DNA of 64,000 nucleotides from Trileptium ribeirensis (lineage: Eukaryota; Nematoda; Enoplea; Enoplida; Thoracostomopsidae), in assembly GCA_030248225.1 (NCBI GenBank), contig JASANE010007343.1:44737-108736 (forward strand), given 5' to 3'. This document shows positions 11,269 through 26,200 of the stretch, piece by piece. Both the position numbers and the translations under genes were made by a program. Below the pieces are notes generated by a model, which worked only from the letters and a program-made list of their open reading frames with translations, was not told the origin of the DNA and ran no database searches. The first letter of the stretch is position 1; the number at the start of each line of letters is the position of its first letter.

Positions 11269-14200
11269 TTAATCTTCGACCACCCGTATAGGTCGTCTCG
11301 ATCGCTCGACCGTTGGTATTAAATGCTGTCGTGACGAATGATGAGCAGACGACATTGCAACAGTTCCGCTGCTAGCTGCAGGTGATGAATCGCCTGGACT
11401 AAATATGCCACTGCTTCCACTCAGGCGAACCTCTTCATAACTGCTTCGGTGCGAAGGGTGTGATAACGGTGAGGCGTCCGCTGTCGTTGAGCTATACCCG
11501 GCATCCTGCGACATCGGTGTGGCGATAACTGGACAATCGAGATCGCCAGTACCCCGAGTCGGCGATGGTCGCGGACTGTGACTATAACGCGTTCGGCTTC
11601 GTCGGCGCGGAACGGGAACTTGTAGTCGGCGCTGTTCTTTTTCAGCACGTGGTAAGCAGCCGCTTGGATTTAATGCTTGAGAACGCAAGCTTGTATGCGG
11701 TGGTACAGGAGGCGGCTGTGGACTTGGTGTTGGGCGAGCAGGAAGAGCAGGTGGTGAAGATCTCATATCGCCATGCCTGGTTGGACTGTGCCATCTATGA
11801 CGAGGTGAAACAGGAGGTGACAGCCTAGACTGAACTCGTATTGGGGGTCCACTTTCGACCGAGCATCGATTTATTTTCACATCGCTAACTGAATGGCAAC
11901 TGCTGCAATTGAAATCGCTGGTATTACGTCTCGGTGGAGGACTGTCGGGATCACCAGCGACTGGATATGTCTCCTTCGTCTTGCTACGGTCCATGTCGTT
12001 CACTTGTATTGACTTTCTGCTATCCGACACAGTATAATTTCGAGAATAGTCATCAAACGCAGGTAACCGAATTCCGCCTGGGGTCATGTCATGAGTCCGA
12101 AGCGAAACATTACGCCTTGTAGGTGGGCTAGATTGCAACGTTTCATTCATCCTGTTGATGCTAGACTCTCCGCCCCAGTAGCTATCCACCGAATCGCACT
12201 TCGAATCTATGGTTTCCGTTCTTGCAGCCTCGGCACTATTTCGACGGCTGCTGCGCTGTTGGTGCGGTGTATATGATTCATATTCTTCAATGGGAGGTGG
12301 TGGAGGCACGAACAATTGTGGCAATGGTCGCTCAAACCGAATCCCATTAGAATCTAATATATTTTCGGTTGCATTATGGTTTGACTGAGCGGTTCCATTA
12401 GCAACTCCCTGATTATACGCGGAAAACTCTCTGAGCTTACCGTTCGTTACTTCGCCATGCCACGGCACGCTGTTGGTCTTTTCCTTTGGTCCTGGCCCCG
12501 ATGAACTAGCAACAGTGACCCTAGTTCCTAAAGAACCAGGACTAGCAGGACAACCAGGACTTCCAGGCACTACTCCAGAGTTGCTGCCCAGTGGTGACGA
12601 TGCCAAATCCGATCGTGACCCTGTATAATTTCGGGTATAGTCTTCTATTGTAGGAAGAAGTCGCTCGCGTGGGTAGTCTGAATCAGACAACGAAAGCAGG
12701 AGTCTCGGAGGTTGAAGCGAACATCGGTAAAGTTCTACTGCATAGGTAAGAAAGTAGCAGATAAACGCAAACGCCATCAACCATTCGCTGAATGTTGAAC
12801 ATAGGTAAGTTGAGTACCCCTGAAGACAAAGTCTACATTTCACTATGAACCAAGAAAACTAGCTCATAATAGTTACATACTGAATATCAAGCATCTCACG
12901 TGCTGAAAATTTTATCAAAAACATGAATCAGAGTGCGCCAGATTTAGCCAGACGGCAATAAATATGGGACAGATGCGGTTCAACCAGGAACAGCTAAATC
13001 TAAATTGGTAGTTTTTCGATGCAGAACGCTAAAGTAAGTGATAAATCTTCGCACATTTAATCTAAACTTTTAGATTCTGAAAGTAATTTTAAAAATAGAT
13101 AGCCAATTTTCCGATAACTGAAGCCGTTTTTAACCAAACGCAAGTAAAAAAAAAGACTGTCAAACAATGAGAAAGGGGAGCACACAATTTTGCCAGTGGC
13201 GCCTGATTTTTTTCGGGAACCGAAAGATACCATGGCCATCACCACCCTTCCCGATTTGATGAAGCAAGAATACTGACATATTGTTAAAACTGTCAAGAGT
13301 CGCTGCTCTATTATAAACGTAAATATAAACTACTGCTGTAGAAATTAAATGTCCGTTCACACGTTCAAACTTTTTGCTCAAATCTGATTAAAACTTGAGC
13401 TCAAATTTTGGGGAAAAAGCTCCAGCATGTGGATATGCCTATATGCAAAGAACTGCGCTAATTTCATCGTCACCACTATTATATATGACATGCACCTCAC
13501 CAGCTGAATTAAACTATAAAACTGCTAAAAACGTAGACAAAGAGCTCTGCGTGAAGTCCAATAGTTCACATGCAGTTATTTAGGTCCGTGCATAATGGTA
13601 AAATTCACAGTTATTTTCACAAATTCTAAACTATATTTAAAGAGTGATTTTGCGTAGTATGGCCCCAAAGACAAGCCTTATTTGATGCGTACCACGCATA
13701 TACAATTGTTTTTATTGTATTTCGCAACCCCGATAACCCACGCGTGAATGTACTTTAGGTACGTACACCAAGGTTGTATCACTAATTGATTCGCGCAGAA
13801 ATTCGCGTTCACATTTTGTCATTGGTAGTCGCATTTTTGTGAACGCGAACATGGGTTCTGTAATGTACGAATGTAATTTACGTTCGCGCACATCTGTCTA
13901 TTTTGCATATTTATCCGCCTTCATCAAATGACAATGTGAATCAGTCAGGAATGGTCGCAGTCTATTTGTAATGCAGAACACGAGAAAAACGCGATCGGTA
14001 ATCGCGTTTTCCCTTGTACGCGGCCAGCGAAATGCGATGCTAAATCGCAAAACAGACCGCGAATAGTGCCTACGCGTTACTGCATCGCAAATAGTGTACT
14101 CGTACGTAAGAGAGCATAAAAAAGTGGCGAAATTTGGCTATTTTTGGTGCCACAATTTACCAAATTTTTCTCCGTCACCATCCTGCAGGCTTAATAACAT

Positions 14201-17200
14201 AGCCATTCTTGTGTTAAAACCTCATACCTCAAAAACGGCAGATCTGGTAAAAAATGTATGACAGAAAAATCAGGCGTCTCAATAAATGAACGGATTCTGC
14301 GAAGCCTCTATCTCGAGATTTGGGTCGCGAAATATAGATACCCGGACGGCCAAATTTCAAAAAATGTGTACGGCCGTGTTCATTTTCATGCAACTAAAAG
14401 AATACAAAATTTTGACGTTTGGGCAACCAGTTAATTTATTCTGACAAAAAGTCCTCGGTACTGAAACTCCGATTTTAACTTAAAAGATTAGATACCATTA
14501 GTGATATAAAAAACTAACACTATAGACATATCGCTTAATAAGTATCGAGCTAAAAACTGCACTTATAAAATTTTGGCCATCATTCAATTTTGGGTTTTTC
14601 ACATTTTGGTTCACAGGTCGCAAGCGAATAGCGTGACAAAAGTGTATATGCTTAAAAATGTACAGTACTCGACACAGTTAGCAGTCGCTTTGCTAAGCGA
14701 GCGAAAAACATGGAAGTTATAAATTCTAAAAGCAAAAATTTATTTTGCCATGAGCAGGTTACAAGCAAGCACGAGTGAGCAGAGCTAAAGTGTGGCGAGC
14801 ACTGTAACAATCTTCAGTAGCAATAACGATGTCTTTGCTAACACTAACCGGTTCATAAGGGTAAACTTTCTTCGGATGATCATCGGTATAGTTGAAATCA
14901 AGATGATGTTCCACGTATTCACATGCGTGCACTGAAAGTAAAAATAATTGCGCTATAACTACAATAATAATTATAAAGCGCACTGTCTTATTTGCATAAT
15001 TGCCTTAATCTGGATCATCTGCTTAACACAGATGCATACGTTAACCAATATCATAAAGGTCTCCGCACCCTACACACATAAGCTGTTAACGAAACGAATG
15101 ACAGCTACGCCACAAAAAGGATTCTTGGTCAAGAACCACCTGCAATCAGTCGGTATGAAATATTTTTATCTCGATAAACAAGCCAAATCCGGTGACGGTT
15201 AAAGTCCGATCTTTGTATTAAAGAATGAAAGCATACTAAGCAATCAACACAGTCGATTGTATGCCCTCTGTGTGCTGATGGACGCATAATGCAGCACATC
15301 TCTTAATACTTAAAACTCGCACACCAGAATCTGTATGGACGCATTTTAATGAAGCTTCGACATTCCTGATTAAACAGTTGCTCTGGGATGGCTGAGCTAC
15401 AGACAACAACATTATTACCCTTAAACAATAATAGAAAATTTGCTGTTTGTCGCTGTCCGTTATCTGTCGCTGAACTTCATAACTCACCTTCGGGTGGATG
15501 GATTTCGATAAAATTTTTTGTTCGATAGCAAATAAAAGTGATGACAATGTGGCCTTTAGTTGAACGCGAACCGTATTTAAGGTCAAAATGGCAAAAACAT
15601 GTTTTTACGTGTTCTTTGTTAAATATGGCCTTACGGATACCAGTGTTTCGTAGCCCATATTTGGCAACTAAGTTTTTTTGGGCCCACATGTGGGACTGGA
15701 CCCAAATATTTTTACGTGGACCCAAAACTTTTTGCTGGACCCACGCTGTGCCCAGGGAAGTTTCGGCCTCGGAGACATACGGGCTGCTAATAAATTCTAT
15801 TACAAAGTGCAGGGTTTCAGCCGTTAGTGCTTTCATGTGTATATAGTAGCTTGCTGCTGGTTTCATGAATGGCCTTCATCCTTTATCCTGGCTTGGGACA
15901 GGCAGAGAATAATTTATGTATTTGTAATTATGTAATAATGTTAAATTGTGTTTCTTTATTGTGTAAAATTTCGTTAAGTTCTCGAGCAAAATATTGTAAG
16001 TCTGGACCCAGCGTTTAAGGTCTGGACCCAAAAGAAATTTGCTGGACACAAGTTGGACCCAGGGTCCGTTTTGAAAAAACCCTGGGGGTATAAAAACGGC
16101 TTTTTTCAACACCATAAGTCAAAGTTAAATTCTATTCTACAACACTTTTCGCAAACCCAACAGTTTGGATAAACTCAAATTGCGTCCGCGCTCCACATTT
16201 CAGTTCCATGTCTTTCATAAGTACTTTAAAGCTGTACATTCTATTAACAAATACTTCACAGTAGCGGGCTCGATACCACTGTATGTACGCAAGTTACTGC
16301 TTGATATACCTATTCTATATAAGTTCGAGTTAAAAGTCCGATGTCTTGTCACAAATTGTTAGCAATTCTCGTGTGATCTTTATTCAGCTACCAGAGGAAT
16401 TTTGATCTAAGTTTATCCAATTTGTCAAAAACCTTGTAAACAGCACTGCAATCCATCTTCTTTTATGTTCTATAAAAGACCTTTCCTCCAACCACCTTCT
16501 AATTAGAGAAACACTTACGAACATTTATCAAGCGGCTTTTGTGGATTGCCAATATTTTTACTTTATAACTTTACAGATATTTTATAACAAATTGGCAATA
16601 ACAATGCCCCGTTTATGTTTCCAGAACGACGTAGCTGTTGAACTTTTCAAATGCTTTTGTAAAACCTGTACAACATACTTGAGGCAAAAAATCCGGTAGA
16701 CACCGCACATAGAGCAAGTCGAAACACAGCGATCCAGCGTGGGCACATTATTGGCTTCATTACGAATGTAAACGCAGTATTTGCCCATGCGTAAACCAGT
16801 CCAACACCGAACGCAATTGTTGCCCCAATAAGATGTACGATGATGACACGGTTTTCCTGAAACAAAAGTTTTTAAAGCAAAATCGTAAGAGGTTTCTTTA
16901 CTGGATAAGCATTATTACTTATTACTATTTTATTTTTGGTAGCATTAAACAACAATAATTTGCACCTGCTTCTAACAAGTGCGTTTGTCACTAGAAAACT
17001 GAAAGTATACAGTACCCACCAGGCATGACCGCTTCTCCCGTGATGTTTAGGCGCTTGAAAATAGATAGCCATATATTGCGAGCACTGTACGTGTTCTTGA
17101 AAAATAAATCATCTATTCTTTTTAAGAAAATTAAGCTAATACTTTATGAGAAAATATCCTGTAAGATAAAAAATCTTAACATTTAGGCTAAACGCTTCTC

Positions 17201-20200
17201 AGTGAATGGTAAAATTTAATTCATCTTCCTGCAACGAGAAGCATTACTTTTCTATATTCAGATTTTTATGCTTAGAGAAACTTACACCCAGCCTAAAACC
17301 CATTATACCGTAATGCAATGACGTGCAATATTTCTTATATTTCACGGAGGCTGCCTGACAAAAGTTTTTCTAAAATGGAAGATTATCCTGGCGGCTGTTG
17401 AGCTGAGGTGTGATGGTCACCACAGTACCAAATATAAAGCTAGTTAAATTAAACGCAAAATATCCCAAACAACCGTTCATATTTTAATGCATACAAATTT
17501 CATTAAATAATTGATCACAGTCGTCCGATTCCCGTCTAAAAACAATCGGAAACGATCTAAATTTTGTTAGATTTCTGAGCACTTAATTGTGATTGTTAAC
17601 TGTACATATAGGCACATCTATACACTGAACTGTCCACAGCCATCTGAAAAGTGGAGCACGAGAACTTCGCGAGGCCGCATGATCATTCCCGGGGGAAATT
17701 TCAAAATGGGGGTTGGATAAATTTTGCTTAAAAATACTAAATATTTCCATATTTTCATGTAATTTTATTGCCGTGCATATATTTTCAAGACATAAAACGA
17801 CGTGTCAGCATTATAAATAGTGGTAATTAATGTTTAAAAAAACAATTTGCAAGCAAAAAATATAAATTTTCAGACAAAAATTTTTGAATTTAGTTGAACA
17901 TGGGGGTTTCGGCCAATTGGGGTACGGACATGGAGGAAATCACACGAACATGAGGAATTTGGAAAGTGGGCCCCACCCCCATTGTGGGTATGCCAGATAC
18001 ATGCTGCTGTTTATTGGACCATGCAACGTCAAAGCGATATAAATATAGTATATTGTTACTAACACTGTAAACAAGTCTGTAGCTTTAAATGAAACAATAT
18101 AATGTTCGCGGAACTTGTATGTTTCTGTAGAACACAAAGTTCCGACAACAGGCGGTTTTATAAAGAGAAGACTTTCTCGTCGCAACATAGCCCCTCTTCC
18201 AATCGTCTAATTAGCATAAATAAAGAGAAGACTTTCTCGTCGCAACATAGCCCCTCTTCCAATCGTCTAATTAGCATAAATCACTTGGTAGGTATTGATA
18301 AGCAATGGTAAAGGCACCGTGTATGACTATCGAATACTTGTGTGAGTCAAACTTCTATTATAGCGCATGCAATATATGTTATCATATTTGGAACTGGCGC
18401 AAGCTTAGAGGTGCCTAATTTTGCCTTTTGGCCCAGCTCACCTGATACATATTCGTCAAATTTGTAGCTAGCCTATGCTATATTGAACAAAAAACGCTAT
18501 TTTTATAGGTGTTATAGTTGTTGCGTTTACCGAGATTTTCTTTTGTGACATCTCTGTAAACACAATTCATCCATCATTTCCGGAAGCGTAGCCAAATTAA
18601 ATGTCCATGAATGCCGAGTCAGAATTTCTACAGATCGCAATATTGTGCTACAGTTAAGGTCAGAAAACGCAAAATTTTCTTGACTCGTGCGAGAAAAATT
18701 AATAGTTGGTCAATTGTTTTCGCGAATAATTTGCTTTTATTTCTGTCCGTAGCTATTGTAGACCTAAGTCGTGCAAGCAACTAACTTTCAATCACAGCAC
18801 GCCTCTTTCGCCCTGAAACACAAGTTTTTGGTTAGCTTAAAATTTAAGAAGTTTTGACGGAAGGATATTGTACATCTCCAGAAAACACCTACAAGAGACT
18901 TTCAGTAATATATTTAAGTTTTACTTAGCAGCACTGGTTTTACTGGAACCATCTGGTTCTCTACGTTGGTTAGCTATACATAGAACAAAACCTACTGGTA
19001 CCGATAAAATAGTTTAAACAAATTACCTAAAATTAGCAACTAGGCTAACGACAAACGCGGTCAACCCTAACCAAACAGATGTATTGCTTGAGTTTATAAC
19101 ACGATAACAGGTATACGAGCGTATTGACGCAATTCCACAATTTGACGATGTGAGTCTATAGTATGTTTAAAATTTTTTACCTGAAAATTAGCAACTAGAC
19201 TAACACCAAACGCGGCCAAATAGCCAATCCAAACAAATGCACTGCTTGCGTTTATAAGACGACGATACGTATACGGAGCGTATTGATGCAATTCGACAAT
19301 TTGACGATGTCTTAAGTAGATACAAAGTGCCACTGAAATAAAAATGAAAACGCAACAAATTTTTAGATAGCCAAACGCCAAAATAGATAACTGCTACATG
19401 CCGTTTTCACGGTGGCGTTTAAAAATTGGTCACAGCTCCACATGTAACGCCGATAATGGACAAAGTCCACGGCCTTCTTACATATACAAAATATGAAACA
19501 AATAAAATCCATCCATGAAGAATCCACCACCACCACATTCTTTAGAGTCGATTGGTTCCATCGCCTGCGCAACGGGTTCGACTGTACCATGATTTCAGCG
19601 CGTTTGAAGAATGAAGAATGCCGTATGCTGTCAAAATCATGGTCCAGTCAGTTCGACCACATAAGAGATGATAATAACTTAAATTAAGCTTGATTTGTAT
19701 TTTCAAAAATATTTATGCCTTCATTCCTGGAATGAGAGATACTTCGGGGTTAACTAAATCTAAAGAGTTTACATAGTACTAGGTATTGAAAGTAAGGAAT
19801 AAATACTAAACAAAATTGGCTTCAATTTGTCTGTGCACGATTAAGTTCGTGCACGACAGAAATTGTAACAGAGTTGGACTTTCAAGTGATTTTTCTGTTT
19901 ATTTCGATTGCTGAAAACACTACTAGATTTGTAACAATAAGTGCGTACAACGAATTTTACCCATTCATTGCAAAAAATTTATGCCCAACCGCTAGAAACA
20001 TTCTTAAATTAAAAATGATTATATACAAGTTATTATTTAGACTTACTATTGAAATAGATATGCAATATGCACCATAGTATAACAGTTACAAAAATATTTA
20101 CGAAATGGGAATTACAAAAAGGAATCCTGGATGCTTTTTCAGTCATAACAATGCCCCTTATTATAACCATCAATACCAATCGCATTGTGGCTGAATCAGA

Positions 20201-23200
20201 TTCGAAAAATAGAATTTCTATGGCGACGATTAGGTCAGGGTTAGGGGTATAGGAAGGTACGTAAATACTGCAAATAATGCTCGCAAAGTCGCAAGCGTGT
20301 CCAAATTGATGGAAGCGAATTGCAAAGCGAGAAATATTTTAATAAATGGACATAACACTACAACTTCTGATCAGTATTTCTTGAAACTAGTATCGCGCAT
20401 GCCAAGGTGAAACAAAGCGGGCGTGGTTGCTCCTAATACAATTTGTATAGACTATTATTATCATTATAAGTATTATCTAAACTGTATAGACAAATGGAAA
20501 CACATCGAAGAGTGAGATACGGAAATTCTGGTCGGTCGACCTATAAACCTTAAAGACCGCTTAAAAATATAACATATTCAAGTTGATTCGTAGACAGCAA
20601 TAACATCGTATTCAAGCGAAAAACCTATAGGGACGATTCTAAAAAGCCAAAAGCAACGCACAATCAAGCAACAAAGACAGGATATAATGCCAAAAATGCC
20701 GTTGGTAGAGTGAAAAACGCTACTAACATCTGAAGCACTGATTTTTAGATATGGTGAACCATATTAGTAGTAATTCTATCGAAACTGCAGAGCGCAGTGA
20801 AGCATAGGTACACCTACGCCTTTTGCGTGCATAGCTAAAATCAGCTCTCGTTAACATACGTCTATGTACTATATGTGGGTATCGCACAGTACAGCATAAG
20901 TTAGAAAAAACTAACACCGGCAATGAGTTTTTCATGCCCGAAAACCCCAAGTGCAAGCTATCCCAGAACGTCACAATAAAATTGGGAATTTTGGGTGAAG
21001 GAACAATGGAGGCGCAATATCACTGTACTCATGGAGCAATGGGTCGGACAGCAAAACCAGCAGCAGCAATGAGTTTCCCATGCCCGAAAACACCTAAGTG
21101 AAACTTCTCAGCCGCCCAGGACGTCAGAACAAATTTTCGAATTTTGGGTCGAGGAACCACGAGGGTGCCATGCTTCAAACCCCATAACTCCAGAACTGGA
21201 GCCTTAATCGAAAAACAAAAAAGAGGCATCGGCATTTATCATTTTACTATGAAACAAAACAAACCAGAGAAAAAAATTCGACAGTTATGTTGCTAAGTTA
21301 AGTTAACCAATAACCTTGGCTCCGTGAAGGGTACTAAAATGGGGTAACAAACCTCATTTTGACCTCTGATCCCGGAACAACACTTCAAATAAAAAACGCT
21401 CAGGGACGCACATGGTAAATCAACTATGCCGATTCGAACGAGCCCAATATCATGAAAATCGTTAGGTCATTCCCAAGTTATTGCCGATCACACACATACA
21501 GCAGGAATTTCAAAGCTTTGACCCCTGCAACACAGAATCTCCACTACGCCGCACACTACACTCTGAAAACAGAATCACTGTAGGAGCATACGTAAAACCT
21601 AAACTTATAATCCATTCGCAACGCACTGAAAGCAATGCATATTCGAACAACTTAGTACAAGCTATATTATACAAATCGGATTTGTTGACCCTTAAACACT
21701 AGAAACGCTAGAATATAGCTATGCCGGCCTTTAGATAACACAACCATTTTTTCACCGTGCTTCTTAACCTTTCAAACATTCATTGTAAGCATTAACAAAA
21801 CTTAAAACACGCAATAAAAAATGTCGAAATTTGAAAAATCAATTTTTATGGCAAAGGTCGACAAACTAAATTGGGGTCCACAACAGCCCACAGAGTGGTC
21901 CCAAAAAAGTGATGTTCAACAAGTTTATCGATCTGGATGAACTAATTCCAACCTTACGTAGAAGATTATGGTCCGAGATACAGTGGTTAATACATTAACA
22001 CTGTGACGACTTTCGCAACGAAACTTTAAAAACCAGTTTTGGCCAGTTTAACTCAGAAGATGGGGTCGAGCTCTTAAGTGTTCTACCAAACAACACTTTT
22101 CCATACTTTTGCTGTGAAATAAACAAAATTTTGCCGAAATACACTCCGCATAAAAGATAGCTATAAACTTCACCGACAGACAAAAATTTTTTTATTTTTC
22201 CGTTTCTACCCTCAGTGGAAACTCCGTTCGCTCCGTTTTAAAGTACTTACTAAGACCAGCACCCATATTGAGCAATTGAGCGAAAATACAGCTTTCCGGC
22301 GCTTTGGCCGCAGTATCACTGAAATAGCAAGAAATTGCATCACTCCCAAACACTAAGCCGCAATAACTGTTAGAAAAGATTAACTAAGCCAATCAATAAT
22401 CAAGGCTACAACAGTAAAAACATTACTGAACTTCTGATAAAAAGTTGCTTTTCGCTGCAAATTGGATTTGGGCTTTAGGCTTATTGCATTAATATTATGC
22501 AACACAATATATATATTCGTAATCCATCAACGAAAAACATTAACAAAAAATTTGCATTACTACAAAACTCTAAGTAGCAATAACTTTTGTAAAACATGTT
22601 AATTAGGCCGATAAACGAAAAGCAGCAAACTGGATGCCTGAACATACTATCTACATAACCCATCGCACAAAAATACGAACTATTGACCCAAAAATAAATT
22701 ACGTCTACGATACATATTTCTAATATTCTACTGTGATAACAGCAAATAACGAATATATATGTTTTTGAGAAATGCATGTAAGAACCATCCAAATAAAAGG
22801 CTGCACAACGGAATATTATTCTTGTAAACATTAAACTCAAATAGCAATAATATTGTAATAACATTATGCATGGTTTCAGGCAAAATATTTACGTTACTCT
22901 TTGTGTTCGGTATTACTAGATCCAAAATGCGTTATCAATGTTATAAACCTGTGTCATAATATTGCTCAAGTTAACATATAATAACAGCAACAGACTTGGG
23001 CGGAGTACCATGGTGAAAGCCAATATCGAACCAGGGCATCGACTAGTAATGTTTTGTGCCGCGAATCTTGATTACAAAAATATAAAACAATATTAATATA
23101 AAATGAAACACGCGACAAAACCTGATAAACGGAAAAATTGGCAATACATGATCGTCAAGCACTGCCACAACGTAACTGAAATTAAATAAAAACACTAAAT

Positions 23201-26200
23201 GCAATCAGAGACAACAATTTTTTTATTAAACAAATCCAATTTCAATATTAGTTAGAATCAACATAGACAAAAATATATTTATATTTATTGATCTATTTTA
23301 GTCATGCCAAAAAAACTTTGTATATTTACTGCATGCAAAAGCTCCGTAAAATTATTTTGGATTATACATTTTACACATGCCATTAAATGTTAAACTATTA
23401 AAATGACATTAAGTATCCGTATTTTGAGCGGTATAATACTACGAAGCCTATAGAAATAAAATCATTTCAGCTAAACCAATTTTGGTCCCAAAAAGGTGAC
23501 CTTTAAGATTTATTTTAGCAACAGAAACCTTTCCAAACGCCACAATAATGTATTCGACCAAAAGTAAGTTGCCACTTCATAAAGGTTTCGATGTATAACT
23601 TTGTCTCTGAATGTTAGCTCCAAATTTGCGTGGTCCAGAAGCGCAATATTAAAATCATATCTACCAGCATTTTGTGATAAACGTAAGACAATATAGGTAT
23701 ATGTGGTCGCATAGCGCTGTGGTTATCAGCACAAATCTCATAGCCGTGTGTTCGCACCATCCTGTGTCGATAGATAGGTAATATTATAGAGTATAAAAGC
23801 CTGATTAGGCCAAAACGACCCTTTTTAGCACTCCAAACTCAAGTTAAATTCATTCTATTCTACATTACTGTTCGCAAATCCAACAGTTCTTGATAAGTTC
23901 AAATTAGGCCAGTCCTCCTCATCTAGTGTCTCCGTTCCGAAGAACGTCTTTCGTAAGTCCTTTAGCGCCTTGAAGTCCATAAACAAGTGCTTCGCAGCCT
24001 CTGGCTTAGTCCCACAATACGTACACAAATTACTGCCTAATACACCTATTCTATATATATGGGAATTAAGTTTCCTGTCCTATCTGAAACTGTATAGCAA
24101 TTCTCACGAGATCTTTAATCAGTTTACAAAGAAATTTTGATCTAAGTTTATCGGGTTTGTCAAATAAAAGCATTGTCTCTCTACAGTCAGTGCTAAAGTC
24201 CATGGTACCAGGGACCACCTTCCCACCACTATGCAAATCCCTTGTTCTCGAGATGTCTCCCTGTCCGTCCACCACTCCGCCGAAACCTCCATGTTCAATT
24301 AGATCCTCGAATTTTTATGTCTCAAAATATGTGTTTTTTGTTTGCAAATTGTTTTTTAAACATTAATTTTATATTTTTTTAAAAATTTTTTTAATTTAAA
24401 ACATTAATATTATATTTTCAATTTTTTTAAACATCGTTTTATAGCTTTAAAATATATTCAATGCAGTAAAACTACATAAAAATGTGGGACTATTTAGTCT
24501 TTTTAAGTAAAACTTATTGCCATCCACTGTGAAATTTCGCCCAAAAATGAATATGGAGGCCCCGAAATTTCCCACCCCCTCACTTTTCGGAGGGCTGTGG
24601 ACACGCCAGATTATTATAGCTGGGGCTCCTGACTTTAAGAAAGCTGGATCAATACCATTCAAGCCAGGAGATATGAAGTCTCCATGACATTTTAGATACC
24701 ATTTTATCCTTTCTGAGTAGACCACCTCGTTGATGACTACATCACCTTTTGGTAACCTTGTAAATCTACCGAAGACATATTGTCCAGTTACATCCTCAGA
24801 AGGAATGGAGCCCAGAACATGTACTTCCAGGAGTAGCTTTAAGTCGTCTTTATTACATACTGTATAACAACCATTTGAATACCTAACCTGGCCCAAAATC
24901 GTCAGGTTATTCCTGCTAAATATTTTGTGAAGTCTAATAAACACCGGATCCAAATGCACCGAATCGCAAAATTATCACCAGGAGTGTCTTTTCTTGTCTC
25001 TAACTAGAAACTCTATCGAGATTGCAGAGCATAGTAAAGCATGTACACCTACGCCTTTTGCGTGCACATTCAAACAGCTCTCGATAGCATACTTTGATAT
25101 GCTATATGTTGATATTCACGCAATATCGCCAAGTTAGCACAAAACTGCCACCGGCAATGAGTTTCTCATGCCCGAAAACTTCAAAGTGCAAGCCATCAGC
25201 CTCCAAGGATATCAGAATAAAATTAGGAATTTTGGGTCGGGAACAATGCGGCCTTACCAAAATACCATGGAGCCATAGGCCAAGGTAACCCTGAGGGCCC
25301 CAAGTGTAATGCATGCCCAGCCGTTCTCGATATACCAAATCTAAGCCTTAGACTAGGCTTAGGTTCTTATATGAGGCATACACTATACATGCCGGCAGGG
25401 GAGGGTAACCCCTCCGAGGTCCGGACCCCACACCCCCCCCGAAGCGGAAATTGAACTCATAGGCGAAAAATATGGCTGCTAGGACAAAAAAAAGGTCCTC
25501 ACGACGAACCCCTCCTAGGGAAATTCGGTCGGCCGGTATAACCGCGACCCCCCGTGGGGGCCTCTACCCCCCCTGGCATGACCGACCGGCGACATGTATG
25601 ACTAAGCCTAGGCCTAAGTCTGGGGGGCTGCCACCCAACGAACCATCCGCTCTAAGCTGTACTTTTTTCTAACAATATAACGTACCGCCAATTTTGGGTA
25701 GAGGAACCACGAGGGTGCCATACCTCAAACTCCAGAACCGGAGCCTTAGTCGAAAAACAAAAAAGAAGCATCGGCATTTATCATTTTACCATGAAATGAA
25801 ACCAACTGATCAAATTCGAAAGTTAAGATAAAAATAACCTTGCGTCCGTGAAAGCTACTAATATGGGATATAACCCCTCATTTTGACCTCTGACCCCGGA
25901 ACCAGACATCAAATCAAAAACGCTCGGGGATGCACATGGTAAATCGACTATGCCGGTTCGAATGAGCACAGTGTCATGAAAATCGATTGAGTCGTCCGGA
26001 GTTATGGCCGATCACACACACACAGACGGACTCCACTACGTTACAGTACATACACTCTGACAAGCTTTACGAATTGCACACCGCAAGCTATTGCAGTGAC
26101 AATATTGTAAGGAAACAATATTGTCATAACATTATGTTATTGCAAACCTAGCGCAATCAATAGCAGAAGCTAAAATATTGCCGCTACAATAATTTTGGCC

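Noticed and set aside
11565..12276. Several 60-90-codon plus-strand frames
   Set aside because: Antisense shadows of the DRAM-A last exon.
22481..22864. 127-codon minus-strand hydrophobic frame
   Set aside because: Composition follows AT-richness (Phe/Tyr/Ile/Cys), there is no splice context, and it lies in a DRAM-A intron.
23700..23775. tRNA gene
   Set aside because: A- and B-box-like words are present but no acceptor stem or clean cloverleaf could be drawn; listed as SINE-like instead.
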